This document shows positions 57,640 to 64,000 of a stretch of 64,000 nt of DNA, one piece after another. The stretch covers positions 101,336,001 through 101,400,000 of the forward strand of contig NC_091687.1 in assembly GCF_041296265.1 (NCBI RefSeq), given 5' to 3'. The notes beneath the pieces were generated by a model. It saw only the letters and a program-made list of their open reading frames with translations, did not search any database and was not told the origin of the DNA. This DNA comes from Equus caballus (Eukaryota; Chordata; Mammalia; Perissodactyla; Equidae). Every line of letters begins with the position of its first letter. Position 1 is the stretch's first letter. The translations under genes and the position numbers were made by a program.

Positions 57640-58846
57640 TTCCTGGTTGTTCATGCTCTTTACTTTTCCATGTGATTTTAGCATCATCCTATCTAACTAG
57701 AAAATAAATCCGTGGCTACTTTGGGATTGCGTTATATTTATTGAACTGCTTTGGGGAATTGGCATATTTATAATGCTCAGTCCTCCTGTTCAAGAACATG
57801 CTGTTTTTCCATTTGATCAGGTTTGTTGCATCACTAAGCAGAGTTTTAAAGTTTCTTTCACATAATGTTTACATGTTGTGCTAAATTTTTAAGATACCAT
57901 GGAGTTTCAGTTTTCTTATTTTATTAGTTTTTTTATTTTTTTAATTGTGTTTAGAAAATAATGCCTGTATTAGTTCTACTTTTTGAATTAGCTTTCTTTG
58001 GAGGGTTGATATATAGACTTCTTTTTCCCTTCTTTCTCTTTTTAATTTTTATGGTAAGCATTCTATTGGCATTTGAAAAGAACATTCGTCGTCTGTTTTC
58101 AGGATTCAGACTCTGTGAAATATTAATGAGCTCTACTATATTAATTATTCTATTTTTAGTCCTCTATATATTAAATTTTTTCAATGATCTGATATGGGCT
58201 GAGGAAAGTGAATTAATGTCCCTTACTGCTTTGTTTTCCTTCTATTTCTCCTCAAATCACTTATAGTGTTTGCCTCATGAGATTGACCTTATTTCATCTG
58301 AAATTACACCGTCATAACTATTCAATCTCCCATGTTAGTTGTGTTACTTGGTGTTATTAGTGCTCTTCTATGATTTATTAATGCATTTTTTCTTTTTTTT
58401 CTGCTTTTTCTCCCAAACCCCACCTGTACACAGTTGTATATCTTAGTTGCAGGTCCTTCTAGTTGTGGGATGTGGGACGCCACCTCAACGTGGCCTGACG
58501 AGCGGTGCCATGTCTGCGTCAGGATCCGAACCCTGCGGAGCGCGAGAACTTAACCGCTCCGCCACGGACCTGGCCCCCAAATGCATTTTTTCTGATCTGA
58601 ATTAAACCTTGTCTGATATTAGGGTTACAACTCACGCTATTTTGTTTTTGTTTCCCTATTTGCCGTTACCCACACTTTCTCTCTAAGTGTTCTCAATCTC
58701 TTTGTTTTAACCCACCAGATTTTTGTTGATCTTATCATCATTTTTGGTAATTACTCTCATCAATTAAATGTACTTATATCTCTTTTACGTAATTTGTCAG
58801 ATTTAAATGAAACACATTTGTTCCCATATTTAAAGATGAAGAAGTC
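57640..58846 (-). repeat. L1 ORF2 fragments, inverted
   Basis: Inverted ORF2 text: 'tttggggaattggcatatttataatgctcagtcctcctgttcaagaac' (reverse-transcriptase region), then from 58140 to 58700 endonuclease-side text 'gattgaccttatttcatctgaaattacaccgtcataac...ctgaattaaaccttgtctgatattagggttacaactcacgct', the same region as in the L1 at 4740-5460. A SINE interrupts it at 58380-58593. Confidence 0.65.
58380..58593 (-). mobile_element. ERE-type SINE with perfect 14-bp target duplication
   Basis: A short inverted SINE (58394-58579) is flanked by identical aatgcattttttct at 58380-58393 and 58580-58593. It shares the 'tatatcttagttgcaggtccttctagttgtgggatgtgggacgccacctcaacgtgg' body of the young copy at 18961, the same subtype. 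Confidence 0.93.
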
Positions 58847-59075
58847 AGGGGCTGGCCCGGTGGCGCAGTGGTTAAGTGCGCATGTTCCACTTCAGCGGCC
58901 CGGGGTTTGCTGGTTCGGATCCCAGGTGTGGACATGGCACCTCTTGGCAAGCCATGCTGTGGCAGGCGTCCCACATATAAAGTAGAGGAAGCTGGGCATG
59001 GATGTTAGCTCAGGGCCAGTCTTCCTCAGCAAAAAGAGGAGGATTGGCAGCAGTTAGCTCAGGGCTAATTCTCCT

Positions 59076-59108
<33 letters not shown>

Positions 59109-59117
59109 TGAAGTCAG
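58832..59117 (+). mobile_element. ERE-type SINE, sense, complete with promoter boxes
   Basis: The best-preserved SINE here (58848-59106). RNA polymerase III A box tggcgcagtgg is at 58861-58871 and B box ggttcggatcc at 58912-58922. The two-unit body ('gatgttagctcagggccagtcttcctc', then 'ggcagcagttagctcagggctaattctcctc') is followed by about 30 A residues (59077-59106). Near-identical aaagatgaag...tca duplications flank it. The long pure A-tail suggests a young insertion. Confidence 0.95.
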
Positions 59118-60185
59118 CATTCCACAATCTCCTATCTTCCTTTCCTCTCAACTTTTGCTACTTATATTTGTTTATACATCCTCAAGGCATGTTTTAAGCT
59201 TTTGAATTCTGCTGTACCACCTTAATCCTCGTATTTATATTCACCACAGTCCTGCCATTAAAATGATTCAATACTCACAGCCAATTCTTTTGCCATAGAT
59301 TTTCTAGGACTGATATTCTTTGAATTTCTTCATGTTTTACACTATTTGTGCCTTTGCGTTTGTACAACCACGTGGCTGGTACAAAACTTGGATGATGCTT
59401 TCTTTCCTGGAGGATTGTGTAGGTATCACTTCACAAACTTTAGCATTGAATGTTGCTATGGAAACATGTAAGTCCAGATGATTCTTTTTACTTTATAAGC
59501 AGTTTTATTTTGCCAGCTAAACACATGATTCTTTATGTTTTTAATCTAGCAACATTACTGGGATATATCTTTATATGACAAGTCTTTGTCAGTTCCCCAG
59601 GGACATAGTTTGCCTTTTCCTTCTCTAGATTCATGTATTTTTTTTCCCTTCAGGAAAATGTTTTTGAATTATATTTTTAAATATTTGTATTTTATGATTT
59701 AGATTTTCCAGAAAATGATGTATTAGCTCTCCTATACCTATCTTCCATACTGTCATTTTCCTGCTAATTCATTTTAGTTTTCCACTTCAATTTGATTATG
59801 CTTGCTTTTTTATTTATGTACTCAATATTCCTTAGTACGTTTCCAGCAGTGTCTTTATTCTGTTTTCCCCATTCCAATTTCAGCTTCATTTCTAGAGTAT
59901 TGTTATATAGTTTTTTGTTTCTGTTGTAAGCTTTATACTTTCATACTTCATTTCCTTCTGCTACGTCAACATATAGTTCTCAAATTCTTGACTCTCTGCC
60001 AAGTCTTAGGTCTCTGAAAAGTCTTCTTGTTTTATAGAGAAAAGAGTTTCATTAATTTTTTTAAAATTTTGTGAAGAAATGTTTGGTTACCATTTTCATT
60101 TGTTATGTGGGGAAATTTCTCTTGTGAGTGTTATCAGCCATTAAGTTTTCCAGCTTCTTTCCTTTTTCCTTGCAGAAGATTTTCA
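59118..60185. other. Unassigned AT-rich DNA, probably an old LINE
   Basis: T-rich sequence without open frames. It may be an inverted 5' part of an old L1 or HAL1, given the L1 on its left, but no firm signature was found. Confidence 0.35.
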
Positions 60186-60189
60186 CAGA

Positions 60190-61293
60190 TGCAATAAATC
60201 CTCATTATTTGCAGATTCTGTGTTTGTAAATTTGTCTACTTGCTAAAAGGTATTTGTGATTCCAAACCAACACTTGGGGTGCTTTCATGGTCATTCATGG
60301 ACATGTGCAGAGTGGAAAAAATTTTGAGTTATCCAATATGCGTGTTTCCAGCTGAGGTTGAACAAGCTGATATTCTGCCTTCTTGTTTTAGCTCTCATGT
60401 TGTGAACTAGTGTCCTGTTCATAATCTAACCAATGCCATGTTTTTCACATTTTGGTGCTTTTTGCTGGTAATTTCATTGTCTAAAATGGTCCCAAAATGT
60501 AGTGCTGAAGTGCTGTTTAGTACTCCTAAGCACAAGAAGATTGCAATGTGCTTTTTGGAGAAAACAACCATAAATTTGGTTGATGAAAGTGAGATAACAT
60601 TCTTTAGGCGTGATTTATAGTGCCATTGACCATGAGTCCAATGTTAATGAATCAACAATACAGTACAACCAGAACAAAGGAGAGGAAATTTGCCAATCTG
60701 TACATGAGAACTTTCGAGAAAGTGCCAAAATAACAACTATAGTGCATGATGAAGCTGTGGAAGAGATAGAGAGAAGTGGCTATATTTGTGGATTCATCAG
60801 ATGAGAACACATAAAAAGAAAAAAGCATAATGAACAACATTGTTGTGAGGCTGAAGGCCAAAGAAATTTATGACCACATTACACGGAGTCAGGAAAATGT
60901 TAAACCCTTCTCAGCTAGTGCTGGCTGGCTTACATTTTTCAAAGGCAATGAAGCATGAAAAATGTAAAACTTGCAAGTTAGTCATGTTGTACAGATAAAG
61001 AGGCTGTGGAAGAATTTAAAACATACTTGTTAAGTGTTATACTTAAAAAGTGGTACGTGGAAGAGCAGGTTTTCAACGCTGATGAGATGGCCTTGTTTTA
61101 TAAGGATGTGGGTAAAGGAACCCATATCATGCAAATGGCATTTTGGTTGATGAAAATGTTGTGACCAGAGGTTTGCAGGAACCTAACCCCATATTTCCCC
61201 TAGGAGGAATAGTTTAGTATTTGTTAATTCAGTGTTCACAGTGACTTTATAGAACACAGCTACTGAAAATAATGAGAATCAACTGTATTATTC
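60190..61293 (+). mobile_element. Tigger-family DNA transposon, internally deleted
   Basis: Terminus 'cctcattatttgcagattctgtgtttgtaaatttg' at the left and inverse 'ttcagtgttcacagtgactttatagaac...aataatgagaatcaactgta' at the right bound remains of a pogo/Tigger transposase. Readable parts in order are the N-terminal DNA-binding start (MVPKCSAEVLFSTPKHKKIAMCFLEK, 60487 onward, shown in parts: MVPKCSAEVL), 'SAIDHESNVNESTI' (helix-turn-helix), 'KAKEIYDHITRSQENVKPFSASAGWL' region in scattered frames (KAKEIYDHI), and 'EEQVFNADEMALFYKDVGK' near 61060-61110. The last includes the first catalytic Asp (NADE). Everything after that, including the other catalytic aspartates, is missing: the sequence jumps to the 3' terminal region. 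Several stops and frameshifts show it is dead. Confidence 0.85.
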
Positions 61294-61387
61294 TAGTTCC
61301 CTTGAGTATCTTTGAAGCAGATGAATTTTTCTTGGAAAAGTGAAGGAAGAATCAAAATCAACAGGAAATTTCCTTATGCAGCAGGAT

Positions 61388-61495
61388 AATACAGTTGATT
61401 CCCTTTATTTGCAGTAGTTATGTTCTATAAAGTCACCGTGAACACTGAACTAGCAAATATTGAACTATAATTGATAGGGGAAATACAGAGGTAGG
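61388..61495 (-). mobile_element. Inverted extra copy of the Tigger 3' terminus
   Basis: The segment 'taatacagttgattccctttatttgcagtagttatgttctataaagtcaccgtgaacactgaactagcaaatattgaact...gataggggaaatac' is the reverse complement, with moderate divergence, of the terminus at about 61185-61293. The two copies point at each other across about 95 bases. It may be the end of a second Tigger element or a rearranged piece of the first. Confidence 0.8.
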
Positions 61496-61504
61496 TTTTT
61501 TTTT

Positions 61505-62925
61505 TTGATGTTACTTGTTAAAAATATTTTATATTTTTAGAGCAGTTTTAGGTTCATAGCAAAATTGAGCAGAAGCTACAGAGATTTCTCAAATATTCCT
61601 TGCCCAAAAACATTCATAGCCTCCCCCGTTATCAACATCCTCTACCAGAGTGGTATATTTGTTACAACTGATGATACAGAGTTATTTTCACTGCCCTTAA
61701 AATCCTCTTTCCTTTGCCTATTCATCCCTCTCACCTCGACCCCTGGCAACCGTTGAAACTTACTCTATCCATGGTTTTGCCTTTTCCAGAATGTCATATA
61801 GTTGGAACCATACCATATGTAGAATTTTCAGATTGGATTTTTTCACTTGGTAATGTGCATTTAAGTTTCTCCCCTGTCTTTGCATGCCTTTATAGTTTAT
61901 TAATTTTTTTAGTGCTGAATAATATTCCATTGTCTGGATATACCACAATTCATCCATTCACCTACTGAAGAACATCTTGGTTGCTTCCAGATTCTGGAAA
62001 TTATGAATAAAACTGCTATAAATATCTGTGTGCACTTTTTTTGGTAATAGGAGTTTTAACCACTTTTAGTAAATACCAAAGAGTGTGGTTGCTTGATCAT
62101 ATTGTAAAGGTATATTTGTTTTGTAAGAAACCACCAAACTTGTCTTCCAAAGCGGCTGTACCGTTTTGAATTCCCACCAGCAAAGAATGAGAGTTCCCGT
62201 TTCTCCACACCCTCACCAGCATTTAGTGTTGTCAGTGTTCTGGACTTTGGCCATTACTATAGGTGTGTAGTGGTATCCAATTGTTGTTTTAATTTACATT
62301 TCCTTGATGACATATGCTGTGGAGCATCTTTTCATATGCTTATTTGCCATCTGTATGTATTCTTTGGTGAGATGTCTGTTGAGGTCTTTGACCTGTTTTT
62401 TAATTGAGTTGTTTGTTTTCAAATTATTGAGTTTTAAGAGTTCTTTGTATATTTTGGATAACAGTTCTTTAATGAGATGTCTTTTTTTTTAAAAGGTATT
62501 ACTTTTTTAAATTTTTTTTTGCTTTTTTTTTGGTGAGGAAGATTGGCCTTGAGCTAACATCTGTTGCCAATCTTCCTCGTTTTTACTCCCCAAAGCCCCA
62601 GTACAAAGTTGTATATTCTAGTTGTAGGTCATTCTAGCTCTTTTATGTGTGATGCTGCCAAGCATGACCTGATGAGTGATGCTAGGTCTGTGCCCAGGAT
62701 ACAAATCAGCAAACCCCAGGCTGCCAATGTGGAGTGTGTGAACTTAACCCTTTGGCCATGGGGCTGGCCTCTAGATGTGTCTTTTACAAATATTCTTTCT
62801 TAGTCTGTGGCTTGTCTTCTCATACTTTTGATATGGTCCTTTGCAGAGCAGAAGATTTTAATTTTATTGAAGACTAGCTTATCAATTACTTCTCTTATGG
62901 TTCATGCCTTTGGTGTTGTATATAA
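61505..62925 (-). repeat. L1 3' region, inverted, with SINE insert
   Basis: Inverted L1: 'agagcagttttaggttcatagcaaaattgag', 'tagcctcccccgttatcaacatc', 'tgccttttccagaatgtcatatagttggaacc', 'ctgaataatattccattgtctggatataccacaattcatccattcacc', 'agcggctgtaccgttttgaattcccacc', 'ttctggactttggccattactataggtg', and after the SINE 'agtctgtggcttgtcttctcat'. The minus-strand product 'MDELWYIQTMEYYSALKK' is the ORF2 C-terminal signature. Confidence 0.88.
62482..62770 (-). mobile_element. ERE-type SINE nested in L1
   Basis: Inverted SINE with 'gtgaggaagattggccttgagctaacatctgttgccaatcttcctc', 'ttgtatattctagttgtaggtc', and head 'aaccctttggccatggggctggcc'. Imperfect duplications (agatgtctttt / agatgtgtctttt) flank it within L1 text. 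Confidence 0.9.
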
Positions 62926-64000
62926 AAAGATAAGAAAAATCATATGATCATAAATAGATGAAGAAAAAAGTTTTTTAGATCTACTTTTTATAAAAACTCT
63001 CATCAAACTAGGAATAGACAAGAACTCTCTCAACCTGATCAAGGGCAACTATAAAATACTACAGCTAACATCATGGTGAAAGACTGAGTGATTTCACTGC
63101 AAGCAAAAGAACAAGGCAAAGATGTCTACTCTCACCATTTTTATTCAATATTGTACTGAAGGTCCTAGGAAGCGCAACGAGGTAGTAAAAAGAAATAAAT
63201 GGTACACAGATTGGAAATGAAGGAGAAAATGGCTTTATCCTCCGATAACATGATTGTGTTTGTGTGTGTGTGTGTACAGAGAGAGAGATAGGGACTACGA
63301 AAAAAACTACTAATTCATTATTTCAACAAGGTTGCAGGACACCAGGTCAATATACAAAATCAATTATATTTCTAAATACTGAAAACAAATAAAAATTGAA
63401 CTTGAAAACTAAAACCTCTTACAATAGCAACACAATTATGAAACACTGGAGGATGAATTTGACAAAAGATGTCTAAGACCTATACTCTGAATACTAGAAA
63501 TATTTTGTGATAATTTAAAGAAAATCTAATGCTCATGTAAAAGAGGATTCAATATTGTTAAAATGATTCAATTGATTTTTGATAAAGGTGCTATAAGAAG
63601 TTAATGGGGAAACAATAATCTTTTCAACAAATTATTCTGCAACAATTGGATAACAATTTGCAAACCAGCAAACAACAAAACTCAATCACCCTTACCTCTC
63701 ATCATACACAAAAATTAACAAAATTTATTATAGATATAAACATAACATAGAATTATTAAAACTTTAGAAGAAAATATGAGAAAAATTAGTAATCTTGGGT
63801 TAGCAAAGATTTCCAAAATTGGATACAAAGAGACAAAGCATAATGGAAATGTTGAAAAATTGAACTTTATCAAAATTGAAACATTTCGATCTTCAAAATA
63901 CAATATAAAGAAAGTGAAAGAACAACTTAAAAATTGAAAATGACAATATTTGCAAAAAAAATATACATCCAAAAAAAGATTTGTATCTGCCATAGGTAAA
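62926..64000 (+). repeat. L1 ORF2 region, sense, continuing past the window
   Basis: Sense L1 ORF2: 'gatcaagggcaactataaaatactacagctaacatcatggtgaaagactgag', 'aaggtcctaggaagcgcaacgagg', 'ggctttatcctccgataacatgattgtg', 'acctcttacaatagcaacac', 'atttttgataaaggtgctataag'. It contains a (GT)n at about 63257-63275. Orientation is opposite to the L1 on its left. Confidence 0.85.

Noticed and set aside
58848-58930. Possible tRNA gene, given A and B boxes
   Set aside because: The boxes belong to the tRNA-derived head of a SINE; there is no complete cloverleaf and the SINE body and A-tail follow.
1-64000. CRISPR arrays, operons, phage or other microbial features
   Set aside because: Repeat content, splice sites and OR genes show this is mammalian DNA; no regularly spaced repeats were seen.

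Overview
The window is mammalian nuclear DNA, almost certainly from a perissodactyl (horse family, rhinoceros or tapir). The lineage call rests on about a dozen tRNA-derived SINEs of the equine ERE type. These have a tRNA-like head with A and B boxes, a body with the 'gaggaagattggc...gagctaacatc' signature, and an A-rich tail, several with clear target-site duplications. L1, L2, MIR, MaLR and Tigger remnants fill most of the rest, as expected for a mammalian odorant-receptor cluster.

Four intact single-exon olfactory receptor (OR) genes lie on the + strand: an OR2F1/OR2F2-type gene (1278-2231), two tandem OR2-family paralogues that are probably OR2Q1-like (16971-17906 and 31980-32921), and OR6B1 (46415-47350). 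A broken OR2-type fragment sits at about 3498-3740. The order OR2F, OR2Q1-like, OR6B1, all in one direction, matches what I recall of human chromosome 7q35 (OR2F2, OR2F1, OR2Q1P, OR6B1). All four proteins keep the N-terminal glycosylation site, the MAYDRY motif at the end of TM3, the KAFxTCASHL motif of TM6 and the NPxIY motif of TM7. Each coding exon is preceded within 6-26 bases by a convincing 3' splice site, the usual OR structure of non-coding 5' exon(s) joined to one coding exon. No 5' exon or promoter could be located.

Layout: 1-1277 upstream DNA; OR2F gene; 2.2-7.9 kb OR pseudogene, a small TA-flanked DNA transposon, L1, SINE and MaLR LTR; 8-13.2 kb a mosaic of L1 pieces; 13.2-16.9 kb mostly unassigned DNA; first OR2Q1-like gene; 18-31.9 kb old repeats (L2, MIR, L1), SINEs and unassigned DNA; second OR2Q1-like gene; 33.4-41.4 kb SINEs nested in L1, an LTR and a long sense L1 remnant; 41.4-46.4 kb unassigned DNA with MIR/L2; OR6B1; 47.4-64 kb repeats only, including a Tigger transposon remnant and L1 running off the end.

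The four ORs would each be expressed singly in olfactory sensory neurons and signal through Golf (GNAL) and adenylyl cyclase; they are parallel detectors, not a pathway. I found no evidence for a novel system. The best leads are a gene-conversion-like block shared by the two OR2Q1-like genes, loss of one extracellular-loop cysteine in the OR2F gene, and a Tigger remnant whose terminus is repeated in inverted orientation next to it.
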